DNA of 64,000 bases from Dechloromonas hankyongensis. Lineage in GTDB: Bacteria; Pseudomonadota; Gammaproteobacteria; Burkholderiales; Rhodocyclaceae. The notes under the pieces were generated by a model. It had not been told where the DNA came from, ran no database searches, and saw only the letters and a list, made by a program, of their open reading frames with translations. The translations under genes were made by a program, and so were the position numbers. Of the stretch, positions 8,197-17,197 are shown one piece after another; positions within the stretch are counted from its first letter, which is position 1; each line of letters opens with the position of its first letter. The stretch is from NCBI RefSeq assembly GCF_022012295.1, contig NZ_JAKLTN010000002.1:1-64000 (forward strand), read 5' to 3'.

Positions 8197-9597
8197 ATGC
8201 AGCAATCCAGCGATATTGCGCTGACCCAATTGGTCGAGGGCAATCCGGTGGCGACGATCGTCATCGACGCGAACCATAGGGTGACGCACTGGAATCGTGC
8301 GTGTGCCGCGCTGACCGGTGTGCCGGCGGCCGAGATGATCGGCCGCTCGGAGCAATGGCGCGCTTTCTACGACTCGGCTCGGCCGCTGCTCGCCGACCTG
8401 GTGGTGGATGGTGTCGCCGAAGCTGCCATCGACCATTACTATCACGGCAAGTTTTCCCGTTCGGCCTTGGGCGAGGATTCCTACGAGGCGGAAGATTTCT
8501 TTCCCGCTTTTGGCGATGGCGGGCGCTGGCTGTTCTTTACCGCCGCGGCGCTGCGCAATGCCAAGGGTGAGGTGGTCGGCGCCATCGAGACTTTGCAGGA
8601 CGTCACCGAGCGCTGGCGTGCCGAATCAGCCTTGCGCAACAAGGAAGTCTATCTCGCTCAGATCGTCGATGGTTCCCCGGTGCCGACCATGGTGATCGGC
8701 GCCCAGCATCGCGTCACCCACTGGAATCGTGCCTGCGAAGCGTTGACCGGCATGCTGGCCAAGGATGTCATCGGTACCGACGATCATTGGAAAAGTTTTT
8801 ACGGCACCAAGCGCCCCTTGCTGGCGGACCTTATCATCGACCAGACCGGTGAAAAAAGCATCGATCGCCTGTATCACGGACGTTTTCGCGCCTCTTCGCT
8901 GATTCCCGGGGCCTACGAGGCCGAGGATTTCTTTCCACACGTCGGGGAGGGCGGACGTTGGTTGTTCTTTACCGCCGCTCCCTTGCGCAATGCCGAAGGC
9001 GAGGTGATCGGCGCCATCGAAACCCTGCAGGATGTGTCAGGGCGCCGGCGCGCCGAGGAGGCTCTGCGTGACAGCGAAGAGCGCTATCGACTGCTCAGCC
9101 AGACCGATTCGCTGACCGGCTTGTACAACTCGCGCCATCTGCAGGAGCAGTTGCCGGCCGAAATCGGGCGCGTGCGGCGTTATGCCCGGCCGCTCGCCCT
9201 GCTGGTTCTCGACTGCGACCGTTTCAAGTCGGTGAATGACCGCTATGGGCATCTCGGTGGTGACCGTGTGCTACAGAATTTGGCCCACTCCATTACGCAA
9301 TGCCTGCGTTCTTCGGACGTCGCCTTCCGCTACGGCGGCGAGGAATTCGTCGTCATGTTGCCGGAAACCGATGCGCCTTCCGCGCTGGCCATCGCCGAAC
9401 GCCTGCGTCTGCTGTTCGGTAGCCTGAAGACAGTGGCGCCGTCGGGAGAGGCGGTGCAGTGCACGGTCAGTATCGGGGTGGCGGTCTGTCGGCCTGAGGA
9501 CGAGGAGTGGTCGCTGATACGGCGCGCCGACGAAGCCTGCTATCGGGCCAAGCAGGGCGGCAGAAACCGGGTGGTTCTGGCAGATTCAGGCAGCTGA
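8197..9597 (+). CDS. PAS-PAS-GGDEF diguanylate cyclase
   Basis: Predicted cytosolic diguanylate cyclase of 466 residues that makes c-di-GMP. Two PAS-like sensor units (about 7-150 and 151-294) are tandem copies offset by exactly 144 residues. A short coiled linker (RRRAEEALRDSEERY) leads to the GGDEF domain. The active site GGEEF is at 380-384, with metal-binding DCDRFKSVND and the inhibitory I-site R371-x-x-D374 five residues before it. It should therefore be active and product-inhibited. No transmembrane segment is visible. Its end overlaps the convergent RlmN-like gene by 12 bases. Confidence 0.92.
   Translation: MQQSSDIALTQLVEGNPVATIVIDANHRVTHWNRACAALTGVPAAEMIGRSEQWRAFYDSARPLLADLVVDGVAEAAIDHYYHGKFSRSALGEDSYEAEDFFPAFGDGGRWLFFTAAALRNAKGEVVGAIETLQDVTERWRAESALRNKEVYLAQIVDGSPVPTMVIGAQHRVTHWNRACEALTGMLAKDVIGTDDHWKSFYGTKRPLLADLIIDQTGEKSIDRLYHGRFRASSLIPGAYEAEDFFPHVGEGGRWLFFTAAPLRNAEGEVIGAIETLQDVSGRRRAEEALRDSEERYRLLSQTDSLTGLYNSRHLQEQLPAEIGRVRRYARPLALLVLDCDRFKSVNDRYGHLGGDRVLQNLAHSITQCLRSSDVAFRYGGEEFVVMLPETDAPSALAIAERLRLLFGSLKTVAPSGEAVQCTVSIGVAVCRPEDEEWSLIRRADEACYRAKQGGRNRVVLADSGS
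8215..9078 (+). repeat. Tandem duplication of a 432-bp PAS unit
   Basis: Bases 8215-8646 and 8647-9078 encode homologous 144-residue units. Anchors at both ends (ggaatcgtgc at 8291 and 8723; gccatcga at 8581 and 9013) show the same 432-base offset, so I see no net insertion or deletion between copies despite many substitutions. Confidence 0.85.
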
Positions 9598-10653
9598 CGA
9601 GGGGCGCGCCGGGCTCTGCCTGAGCAAGACCTTCTCTCGTCGTCCGCCGGCTGCATCGAGATTACGGGCGCGTAGCTGTCCGCAGCCGCCATCGACATCC
9701 TGTCCCGCCGAATTGCGCACCGTGGTCCGGATGCCGCGGGCGTGCAGATATCGGGCCAGCGCCGTTACCCGTTCCGGGCTCGGTCGCCGATAGTCCAGCG
9801 CCGCGGTCGTGTTGTACGGAATCAGGTTCATCAGCGCATACTTGCCGGTGAGCAAGCGGACGATGCCGTCCATCTCTTCCTCGCTGTCATTGACGCCATC
9901 GATCAGGGTCCATTGATACTGGATCGGATAGCCGGTCGTCCGGGCGTAGGTCTCGGCCAGCTCGACCAGCTCGGCCGGTGCGATGACCGGCGCCTTGGGC
10001 AGCAGGGCGGTCCGCAGTTCGGGGCGGGTCGTGTGCAGCGATATGGCCAGGGCAGGGCGGACCCGTTCCTTAGGCAGACGCTCGAAGACGCGGCGATCGC
10101 CCACAGTCGAGAAAACCAGGTTCTTGTGCCCGATGCCGCCATAGGTACCCAGCGTGGCGATGGTTTCCAGCACGTTATCCATGTTGTGCGAAGGTTCGCC
10201 CATGCCCATGAAGACGACCCGGCTGACCTTGCGCCGGCGGCGAGCGAGAACGACCTGAGCGACCATCTCGCCGCTGTCGACCTGGCGCAGCAGGCCGTCG
10301 CGTCCGGTCATGCAGAACGTGCAACCGACCGCGCAGCCGACCTGGGTAGAGATGCACAGCCCGTCGCGAGGCAACAGAACGCTCTCGACCAACTGGCCAT
10401 CGGCCAGTTCGACCAGCAGACGCGAGCCGTCGGTGCCCGTATGTTCGGAGCGCAGGCGGGCCAGGCCGTTCAGTTCAAGTTCGAGGGTGGGCAGGGCGTT
10501 GCGCAGGGCTAGCGGCAGGCAGTTTTCCGCCTGGTGGCGCCGGGCACCGCTGGTCAGCGGCTTGCCCTGTGTCCAGGCGCGCAATACGCGGTCGACGTGG
10601 CCGTCCTTGGCGCCGAGTGAACGCAAGGTCTGGCCGATCGCTTCGATGCGCAT
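9586..10653 (-). CDS. RlmN/Cfr-family radical SAM RNA methyltransferase, divergent
   Basis: Radical SAM protein of 355 residues related to the 23S rRNA/tRNA adenine-C2 methyltransferase RlmN and to Cfr. The cluster motif C107-x3-C111-x2-C114 is preceded by C100, which corresponds to the conserved Cys seven residues before the cluster in RlmN. GMGEPSHN is the SAM motif, and a C-terminal Cys near 324 (GGCGQL) matches the methyl-carrier Cys. The N-terminal domain is unlike canonical RlmN, lacking the typical KPFRAKQ-like segment. I read it as a paralogue whose target is uncertain. It follows rnfE by 41 bases and may be its last cotranscribed gene. The upstream frame extension overlaps rnfE and is rejected. 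Confidence 0.8.
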   Translation of the reverse strand: MRIEAIGQTLRSLGAKDGHVDRVLRAWTQGKPLTSGARRHQAENCLPLALRNALPTLELELNGLARLRSEHTGTDGSRLLVELADGQLVESVLLPRDGLCISTQVGCAVGCTFCMTGRDGLLRQVDSGEMVAQVVLARRRRKVSRVVFMGMGEPSHNMDNVLETIATLGTYGGIGHKNLVFSTVGDRRVFERLPKERVRPALAISLHTTRPELRTALLPKAPVIAPAELVELAETYARTTGYPIQYQWTLIDGVNDSEEEMDGIVRLLTGKYALMNLIPYNTTAALDYRRPSPERVTALARYLHARGIRTTVRNSAGQDVDGGCGQLRARNLDAAGGRREKVLLRQSPARPSSAA

Positions 10654-10694
10654 CCGGGTACTTTTCTCAGGCGCCCGTCGGGCGATAGTGAGGC

Positions 10695-11387
10695 TTAGTG
10701 GCAGCCGCCGGCGGCAATCGGGGCGGGCGGCGGCATCTGGGCGCGCTGGGCGGCGCGGGTGACGACCCAGTTGCGCCAGGCGACCAAACAGCCCAGGCAG
10801 ATGAAGGCACCGGGCGGCAGGATGGCGACCAGGAAGCCCGGGTAGTCGGCCGGCAGAACCTGCAGCGCCGAGGTGCCGGGAATGACTAGTTCGATGCCGC
10901 CGAGCACGGTACCGGCGCCGATGAATTCGCGGATGCCGCCGAGCAGGCCGAGCGTCCAGATCATGCCGACACCCATCATGGCGCCGTCGAGGCCGGCGCC
11001 GAGGGGGCCGTTCTTGGCGGCGAAGGCTTCGATACGACCGAGCACCAGGCAGTTGGTGATGATCAGCGGAATGAAGATGCCCAGGACGTTGTACAAGTCG
11101 TGCATGTAGGCGTTCATGCCAAGGTCGATGACGGTAACCACGAAGGCGGCGACCAGGATGAAGACCGGGATGCGGATTTCGTAGGGAATCAGGTTGCGCA
11201 GGCAGGCGACCAAGAAATTGGAGAAGGCCATGACCAGCAGCGTGGCGAACGACAGCATAACGCCGTTGACCAGCGTCGTCGTGATGGCGAGCAGCGGGCA
11301 CATGCCGAGAATCTGGACCAGACTGCTGTTCTGCTTCCAGACGCCGTTGAGGGAAATTTGTTTGATTTCGCTGAGCGTGATCAACAT
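10695..11387 (-). CDS. rnfE: Ion-translocating oxidoreductase subunit RnfE
   Basis: Integral membrane subunit of the Rnf ferredoxin:NAD+ oxidoreductase, 230 residues with about six helices. The segment NSSLVQILGMCPLLA near the N-terminus is shared with RnfA, its homologous antiparallel partner. It also contains FIPLIITNCLVLGR. It ends in a Pro/Ala tail and GGCH. It starts four bases after the rnfG stop. Confidence 0.95.
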   Translation of the reverse strand: MLITLSEIKQISLNGVWKQNSSLVQILGMCPLLAITTTLVNGVMLSFATLLVMAFSNFLVACLRNLIPYEIRIPVFILVAAFVVTVIDLGMNAYMHDLYNVLGIFIPLIITNCLVLGRIEAFAAKNGPLGAGLDGAMMGVGMIWTLGLLGGIREFIGAGTVLGGIELVIPGTSALQVLPADYPGFLVAILPPGAFICLGCLVAWRNWVVTRAAQRAQMPPPAPIAAGGCH

Positions 11388-11391
11388 GGCT

Positions 11392-12060
11392 CTACTCCTT
11401 GGCGCCCTGCGGCGCGAACAGGCGTTCGCGATTTTCGGTCGCGAATTTCACGGCTTTGTACACGGCCTTGACGACGGCGCGCGGGGTGACGGTGGCGCCG
11501 GCAATCGAATCGAAGTGACCGCCATCCTTCTTGACCTTCCATTCGTTGGCGGTCGGCATCTTGTCCAGCGACAGGCCGTTGAATTGCATGATCCACGGAT
11601 GGGCCTTGTTCTTGTCCTTCTTCGGCTCGATGTAATCGCCCAGCCCCGGGGTTTCCTTGTGCAGGGTGACGCGCACGCCGGCCACTTCGCCATTGGCGCG
11701 AATGGCCAGCAGCATGCGGATCTTGCCGGCATAGCCATCCGGCGCCACGGCTTCGAGCACGAGCGTCGACGCTTCGCCCTTGAGGCGGCCGCGATAGACG
11801 GTCGATTCGTCGTCCTGGCCCAGTTCCGGGGTGGCCGGGATGGTCAGGGTATCGGCCAGCAGGTCATTGTCGTACAGATCGCCGGGCAGGACCTCGTTGA
11901 TCGTCCGCATTTTCTCTTCGGCCGCCGACGCGTCGATGGCCGGTTTGGTCATCGTGTAGACGATGGCCAGGGCGGCGGTGAAGGCGGCGACGAAAAACAC
12001 CAGGATGATCGCGGTGCGCGTCGCCATGCTGGAGGCGGTGGGTTCCTTGATCGTCACCAT
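11392..12060 (-). CDS. rnfG: Ion-translocating oxidoreductase subunit RnfG
   Basis: Periplasmic flavoprotein subunit of Rnf, 222 residues, with one N-terminal membrane anchor (about 13-36). The C-terminal FMN-binding domain carries DSIAGATVTPRAVV, whose threonine (GAT) is the covalent FMN attachment site in this family. LHKETPGLGDYIEP is the other diagnostic block. It is separated from rnfD by one base. Confidence 0.95.
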   Translation of the reverse strand: MVTIKEPTASSMATRTAIILVFFVAAFTAALAIVYTMTKPAIDASAAEEKMRTINEVLPGDLYDNDLLADTLTIPATPELGQDDESTVYRGRLKGEASTLVLEAVAPDGYAGKIRMLLAIRANGEVAGVRVTLHKETPGLGDYIEPKKDKNKAHPWIMQFNGLSLDKMPTANEWKVKKDGGHFDSIAGATVTPRAVVKAVYKAVKFATENRERLFAPQGAKE

Positions 12061-12061
12061 G

Positions 12062-13078
12062 TCACTGGTCCTTCATGCCGAAAACTGGGGGCTGGGTGTA
12101 CATGTCGATCAACGGGACACAGATGTTGAGAAGCAGGACGGCGAATGCGACGCCGTCGGGATAGCCGCCGAAGACGCGGATCAGGTAGGCGAGCAGGCCG
12201 ATGCCGGCGGCGAAAACCAGTTTGCCGCGCGGCGTCGTGGCGCCGGTGACCGGGTCGGTCACGATGAAGAAGGCACCGAGCATGGCGCCGCCACTCAGCA
12301 GGTGGAACAGCGGGCTGGCATAGGCGTCCGGTTGCCACAGCCAGAGCGGTGCGGCGATCAGGGTCATGCCGACGATGAAGGCCGTCGGCATGTGCCAGGT
12401 GATGATGCGCTGCTGGATGAGCCACAGGCCGCCCACCAGGTAGCCGAGAGCAATCCATTCCCAGCCGCGGCCGCCGAGCAGGCCGAAGATTTCCGGGTTG
12501 GCGCGGATGCTGCCCACCGTCGCCGTATGCGAATCGCCGGCCAGCATCAGGGCCGTTTTCAGCGCGTCGAGCGGCGTTGCCGAGGTCAGGCCGTCCACCC
12601 GCGGCGCCAACCCGAAAATAACCTGCAGCTGGCTGGCGAAGTGACCGTCGGTCCCCGGCCATTGCGACATCAGGGCCGGGAAGGAGACGATGGAAATGGC
12701 GTAGGCGATCATCGCCGGGTTGAACGGGTTCTGGCCGAGGCCGCCGTACAGTTGCTTGGCGATGACGATGGCGAACAGGGTCGCCGTCACCGTCAGCCAC
12801 CACGGCGCCAGTGGCGGGAAGGTCAGGGCGATCAGCCAGGCGGTGACGATGGCCGACAGATCGCTCAGGAACATGCCGACCGGGCGGCCGCGAACCTTCA
12901 GCATCACGGCTTCGGCGACCAGGGCGGTGACCGTGGTCAGAGCGATGTGCACCAGGATAGCCGGGCCGAACAGCCAGACATAGGCGGCGACGCCCGGCAG
13001 CAGGGCGAGCAGGACCTTGAGCATGACCCGCTGGACTGAGGCTTCCTTGAGCAGGTAGGGAGAGGTATTGAATTCCAT
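12062..13078 (-). CDS. rnfD: Ion-translocating oxidoreductase subunit RnfD
   Basis: Membrane subunit of Rnf, 338 residues and many helices. It carries a covalent flavin through the threonine of GLTSATPLDALK. GLGQNPFNPAMI is the conserved RnfD/NqrB signature. It starts three bases after rnfC. A long frame on the same strand across rnfC-rnfD is a shadow. Confidence 0.95.
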   Translation of the reverse strand: MEFNTSPYLLKEASVQRVMLKVLLALLPGVAAYVWLFGPAILVHIALTTVTALVAEAVMLKVRGRPVGMFLSDLSAIVTAWLIALTFPPLAPWWLTVTATLFAIVIAKQLYGGLGQNPFNPAMIAYAISIVSFPALMSQWPGTDGHFASQLQVIFGLAPRVDGLTSATPLDALKTALMLAGDSHTATVGSIRANPEIFGLLGGRGWEWIALGYLVGGLWLIQQRIITWHMPTAFIVGMTLIAAPLWLWQPDAYASPLFHLLSGGAMLGAFFIVTDPVTGATTPRGKLVFAAGIGLLAYLIRVFGGYPDGVAFAVLLLNICVPLIDMYTQPPVFGMKDQ

Positions 13079-13081
13079 GAT

Positions 13082-14800
13082 TTAGCTGTTCTTCTCGCCA
13101 TCCGGTGACGGCGTTTCCGCAGTCCCGAAAGCCTGGGCGTGACGGGCATCGATATCGGCGATTTCCTTCTCGACGGCCGGAGGCAGGTGATCCACATTCT
13201 TCGGCTGGGCCGCGGCGCGTTGGGCGCGAGCCCGTTCCATCGCGGCCTCGATCGTGGCTTTCTTGGCGGCTTCGGCGGCATCCGCCGGAGCAGGAGCGGA
13301 CTCGGTGGCAGTGGCGTCGGCGGCGCTCGCCGCAGCCAGGGCTTCCGCTGCCTTCTTGGCCGCCTGGGCGGCTGCGGCCTTGGCCAGTTTTTCGGCCTTG
13401 TCGGCCTTCTCGCGCTCTTCGCGCACCTGCTTGAACTCGAAACGGCCCTTGGCGCTGTCGGCGGCCTGCTTGTCGCGTTCGCGCGCCCAGATTTCGCTCT
13501 TGGCGAAGCGGAAGTACTGGACCAGCGGGATGCGCGACGGACAGACGTAGGAACAGCAGCCGCATTCGATGCAGTCGAAGATGGCGTATTCCTGGGTCTT
13601 GCCGAAATTCTTGGCGCGCGAGAACCAGTACATCTCGAAGGGCTGCAGTTCGTGCGGGCAGGCACGGGCGCACTCGCCGCAGCGGATGCACGGCATTTCG
13701 GGCGGCTTGGGCGGGAACAGTTCGGGCGAATGGGCGATCAGGCAGTTGGTGGCCTTGACCACCGGTGCGGTCTGGTCGGGCACCAGGAAGCCCATCATCG
13801 GGCCGCCCATGATGATGCCGTCGGTGTTCGCCTTGGGTTGGCCGATGCGCAGCAGTTCATCCATCGGCGTGCCGATCAGCACTTCCCAGTTGCGCGGTTC
13901 GCCGACGTTGCCGGTGACCGTGACCAGCCGGGAAATCACCGGCTCGCCATAGGCGACGGCGCGCCACGCGGTATAGGCGGTGGCGACGTTGAAGCACTGG
14001 ACGCCGAGGTCGGTCGAGCGCTTGGAGGCCGGGACTTCCTTGCCGGTCAGCACGCGGATCAGCTGCTTGGCACCGCCGGCCGGATAGCGGGTCGGCACGG
14101 CGATCACTTCGAATTCCTTGAAGGCGTCGCCCAGCGCCTTGACGGCGGCGGTCATGGCGGCGACGGCTTCCGGCTTGTTGTCCTCGATGCCGATCAGCAC
14201 TTTTTTCGGCTTGAGCAGATCGCGGAAAACGCCGGCGCCGCGTACCACTTCCTCGGCGCGTTCGCGCATCAGCAGGTCGTCGCAGGTGATGTAGGGCTCG
14301 CATTCGGCGCCGTTGATGACCATTTCTTCCATGGGCACGGTCTTCGACGCGGTCAGCTTGCCATGGGTCGGGAAAACGGCACCGCCCAGGCCGACGACAC
14401 CGGCCTCGCGGAGCAGCTCGCGTACGGCTTCCGGTTCGAGTGCTGCGTAATCGATGGGCTGGCGGTCGATCCAGCAATCCTCGCCATCCGGTTCGATGAC
14501 CACGGCGGCGGCGGTCAGGCCGGACGGGTGGGCGGCCGGGTAGAGGCCGACCTCGATCACGGTACCGGAAGTCGGGGCATGGACGGCGGCGGAAATCCAG
14601 CCGTCGGCCTCGCCGATCTTCTGGCCCTTGAACACCTTGTCGCCGACGGCGACGATGGGCCGCGGCGTACCGCCGATGCTCTGGTGCAGCGGCACGGCTA
14701 GCCGGGAAGGCAGCGGCGCCGTGGCGATCGGCAAGGTGACGGACTGGACTTTATTGGTGGCCGGTTTGACGCCACCCTTGAACTTGAATAATTGCAGCAT
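13082..14800 (-). CDS. rnfC: Ion-translocating oxidoreductase subunit RnfC
   Basis: NADH-facing peripheral subunit of Rnf, 572 residues. The order is an N-terminal sandwich domain, a flavin/NADH binding domain (GLGGAVFPTHGKL), a SLBB region, and two 4Fe-4S motifs (CIRCGECARACP and CIECGCCSYVCP). A long Ala/Lys-rich, probably helical, tail occupies the last 150 residues, as in gammaproteobacterial RnfC. The ATG at 14800 overlaps the rnfB stop by one base (TGATG), which is preferred over the longer frame. Confidence 0.95.
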   Translation of the reverse strand: MLQLFKFKGGVKPATNKVQSVTLPIATAPLPSRLAVPLHQSIGGTPRPIVAVGDKVFKGQKIGEADGWISAAVHAPTSGTVIEVGLYPAAHPSGLTAAAVVIEPDGEDCWIDRQPIDYAALEPEAVRELLREAGVVGLGGAVFPTHGKLTASKTVPMEEMVINGAECEPYITCDDLLMRERAEEVVRGAGVFRDLLKPKKVLIGIEDNKPEAVAAMTAAVKALGDAFKEFEVIAVPTRYPAGGAKQLIRVLTGKEVPASKRSTDLGVQCFNVATAYTAWRAVAYGEPVISRLVTVTGNVGEPRNWEVLIGTPMDELLRIGQPKANTDGIIMGGPMMGFLVPDQTAPVVKATNCLIAHSPELFPPKPPEMPCIRCGECARACPHELQPFEMYWFSRAKNFGKTQEYAIFDCIECGCCSYVCPSRIPLVQYFRFAKSEIWARERDKQAADSAKGRFEFKQVREEREKADKAEKLAKAAAAQAAKKAAEALAAASAADATATESAPAPADAAEAAKKATIEAAMERARAQRAAAQPKNVDHLPPAVEKEIADIDARHAQAFGTAETPSPDGEKNS

Positions 14801-15342
14801 CAGGCAACTTTCCTGATTTCGGTAACCGGATATTTCCACTTCCAGTTATCCACGGTTTCCGGAACGGTGACCATGGAAATACATTCGACAGGGCAGGGCG
14901 GCAGGCAGAGTTCGCAGCCGGTGCACTGCTTTTCGATAATGACGTGTAGTTGCTTGGCGGCGCCGACGATGGCGTCGACCGGGCAGGCCTGGATGCACAG
15001 CGTGCAGCCGATGCAGGTGTTCTCATCGATGACTGCCACCTGCTTCGGCTTTTCCTCGGCGTCCAGCGGCTTGACTTCGCGGCCGAGCAGGTCGGCCAGC
15101 TTGCGCACGCCTTCTTCGCCGCCCGGCGGGCACAGGTTGATCTCGGCCTCGCCCTTGGCGATGGCTTCGGCATAGGGATGGCAGCCGGGGTAGCCGCATT
15201 GGCCGCATTGGGTCTGCGGCAGCAAACCTTCGATTTTCTCGACCAGCGGATTGCCGTGAACCTTGAACTTGATCGAGGCAAAGCCCAGGGCGGCACCGAG
15301 AACGATGGCCCCAAGGGCCATGATGGCAAGGGCGCTGATCAT
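14800..15342 (-). CDS. rnfB: Ion-translocating oxidoreductase subunit RnfB
   Basis: Ferredoxin-like electron entry subunit of Rnf, 180 residues. One N-terminal membrane anchor is followed by the four-Cys cluster domain CGQCGYPGC...C, then two 4Fe-4S motifs ([12 protein letters not shown] and [12 protein letters not shown]). Its ATG overlaps the rnfA stop by four bases, so translation is coupled. Confidence 0.95.
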   Translation of the reverse strand: MISALAIMALGAIVLGAALGFASIKFKVHGNPLVEKIEGLLPQTQCGQCGYPGCHPYAEAIAKGEAEINLCPPGGEEGVRKLADLLGREVKPLDAEEKPKQVAVIDENTCIGCTLCIQACPVDAIVGAAKQLHVIIEKQCTGCELCLPPCPVECISMVTVPETVDNWKWKYPVTEIRKVA

Positions 15343-15923
15343 TGGTATTTGTCCAGTCCGGCGAAGCCCATGAAGGCCAGCGACATCAGGCCGCCGGTGA
15401 CGAGCGCGATGGCGGTGCCCTTGAAGTAGGTCGGGATGTCGGCTCCTTCGATGCGTTCGCGGATGCCGGCAAACAGGATCAGGGCCAGCGAGAAGCCGAC
15501 GGAGCTGCCGGCGCCGAAGAGCAGGGCTTCGACGAAGTTGTACTTGGCGCTTAGGGCCAGCAGCGGGACGCCGAGCACGGCGCAATTGGTGGTGATCAGC
15601 GGCAGGTAGATGCCCAGCGTCTGGTGCAGCATCGGGCTGGTCTTCTGGATGACCAGTTCGGTTAGCTGGACGAAGGCGGCGATGGTGACGATGAAGGCGA
15701 TGATGCGCAGATACATCAGATCGAAGGGGGCCAGCAGGTAGTGGTCGATGATCCAGCTGGCGCCGGTCCCCACAGTGAGCACGAAGGTCGTGGCGGCTCC
15801 CATGCCGTAGGCCGTTTCCAGTTTCTTGGACACGCCCATGAAGGGGCACAGGCCGAGAATTCTGACCAACACCACGTTGTTGACCAGCACGGTGCCGATG
15901 AGGATAAAGATGTAGTGGCTCAT
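15339..15923 (-). CDS. rnfA: Ion-translocating oxidoreductase subunit RnfA
   Basis: First gene of the rnf operon, encoding a 194-residue, six-helix membrane subunit. The conserved block [20 protein letters not shown] carries the Cys that contributes to the intramembrane iron-sulfur site shared with RnfE, and [12 protein letters not shown] is the pseudo-symmetric partner. The complex couples ferredoxin/NADH electron transfer to ion gradients. The whole operon A-B-C-D-G-E is intact. Confidence 0.95.
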   Translation of the reverse strand: MSHYIFILIGTVLVNNVVLVRILGLCPFMGVSKKLETAYGMGAATTFVLTVGTGASWIIDHYLLAPFDLMYLRIIAFIVTIAAFVQLTELVIQKTSPMLHQTLGIYLPLITTNCAVLGVPLLALSAKYNFVEALLFGAGSSVGFSLALILFAGIRERIEGADIPTYFKGTAIALVTGGLMSLAFMGFAGLDKYQ

Positions 15924-15947
15924 AGTATTAACCAGCGTGAAGAGCGA

Positions 15948-15976
15948 ATTATCGGGCTTTGTTGCAGTGCAAACAA
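15948..15976 (-). promoter_or_regulatory. Sigma-70 promoter of the rnf operon
   Basis: On the minus strand TTGTTT (15976-15971) and GATAAT (15953-15948) are 17 bases apart, about 25 bases before the rnfA ATG. A short palindrome TTGCA-G-TGCAA (15962-15972) falls between them and could bind a regulator. Confidence 0.6.
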
Positions 15977-15995
15977 CCGCGCGCTGCTTATGGCT

Positions 15996-17024
15996 TTATT
16001 TGGTTTTCCGCATGACGTGGGCCAAGGTTTCCGCTACTTCGGCAACCAGGTCGGGGCCGCGATAGATGAAACCGCTGTAGAACTGCACCAGCCTGGCGCC
16101 GGCCCGGATCTTCTCGGCCGCGTCCTCGCCGCCCATGATGCCGCCGACGCCAATGATGGGCAGTTCGCCGGCCAGGGCGATGGAGAGCTTCTTCTGCACG
16201 GCGGTCGATTTCAGGAATACCGGCTTGCCGGACAGGCCGCCGGTTTCGGCGGCGTTGGCCATGCCCTCGACGCCTTCGCGCGACAGCGTGGTGTTGGTCG
16301 CGATCACCGCGTCGAAACGATGGCGGCGCAAGGCGTCGGCAATGGCGGTGATCTGCTCGTCGTCGAGATCGGGGGCGATCTTCAGGGCCATCGGCACGTA
16401 TTTGCCGTGGTGGTCGGCCAGTTGCAGCTGTTTGGCTTTCAGTTGCGCCAGCAGGTCGTCGAGCGCCTCGTCCTTCTGCAGTTCGCGCAGGTTCTTGGTG
16501 TTCGGCGACGAGATATTGACGGTGACGTAGCTGGCGTCGTTATAGACCTTGTCGAGGCAGATCAGGTAATCGTCGGCCGCCTTCTCGATCGGTGTCGTGG
16601 CGTTTTTGCCGATATTGATGCCGAGGATGCCACCCTTCTTGGGAAATTCGGCGGCGCGGACGTTTTCCAGTAGCTTGTCGACGCCGGCGTTGTTGAACCC
16701 CATCCGGTTGATGATGCCCTGCGCTTCCGGGATGCGGAACAGGCGCGGCTTCGGGTTGCCATCCTGCGGGCGCGGCGTGATGGTGCCGATCTCGATGAAG
16801 CCGAAGCCCAGCTTGGCCAGGCCGTCGATATGGTCGCCGTTCTTGTCCAGACCGGCGGCAAGGCCGACCGGATTCGGGAACTTCAGGCCCATGACCTCGA
16901 CCGGGCAGGGGGCGACCGGCTTGGCCATCAGGCAGGCGGCGCGGTCGATGCCCAGCATGCCGATACCGTGCGCAGTTTCGGCGTCGAGGGAGAAGAAAAA
17001 TTTGCGGATGAGTGGATAGAGCAT
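15996..17024 (-). CDS. pyrD: Dihydroorotate dehydrogenase (quinone)
   Basis: Class 2, membrane-associated enzyme of pyrimidine synthesis oxidising dihydroorotate with quinone as acceptor, 342 residues. The N-terminal amphipathic segment ([18 protein letters not shown]) is the quinone-tunnel helix of class 2. [19 protein letters not shown] and VNISSPNT (with the catalytic Ser) are diagnostic, and GVGGI binds FMN phosphate. It is upstream of and codirectional with rnf, but a promoter sits between. Confidence 0.97.
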   Translation of the reverse strand: MLYPLIRKFFFSLDAETAHGIGMLGIDRAACLMAKPVAPCPVEVMGLKFPNPVGLAAGLDKNGDHIDGLAKLGFGFIEIGTITPRPQDGNPKPRLFRIPEAQGIINRMGFNNAGVDKLLENVRAAEFPKKGGILGINIGKNATTPIEKAADDYLICLDKVYNDASYVTVNISSPNTKNLRELQKDEALDDLLAQLKAKQLQLADHHGKYVPMALKIAPDLDDEQITAIADALRRHRFDAVIATNTTLSREGVEGMANAAETGGLSGKPVFLKSTAVQKKLSIALAGELPIIGVGGIMGGEDAAEKIRAGARLVQFYSGFIYRGPDLVAEVAETLAHVMRKTK

Positions 17025-17197
17025 AACCCGGCATTTTACCGTATCGTCGCCATAATTCGGCTGAAAATCGCGGTATTAAACTGCCCGCATAACGATCATT
17101 GCGAAGTGATCCCCAGCGGAACTCGCCGATGGCCGAGTACAAGCTAATAAACAATCAGTAACAACTTTTTGCGGGCAGCGACGCTAAACTGCTGGCC

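Noticed and set aside
12054-13691. 545-codon minus-strand frame across rnfC and rnfD
   Set aside because: Lies in another frame of two clearly conserved Rnf genes; low-complexity, Arg-rich composition.
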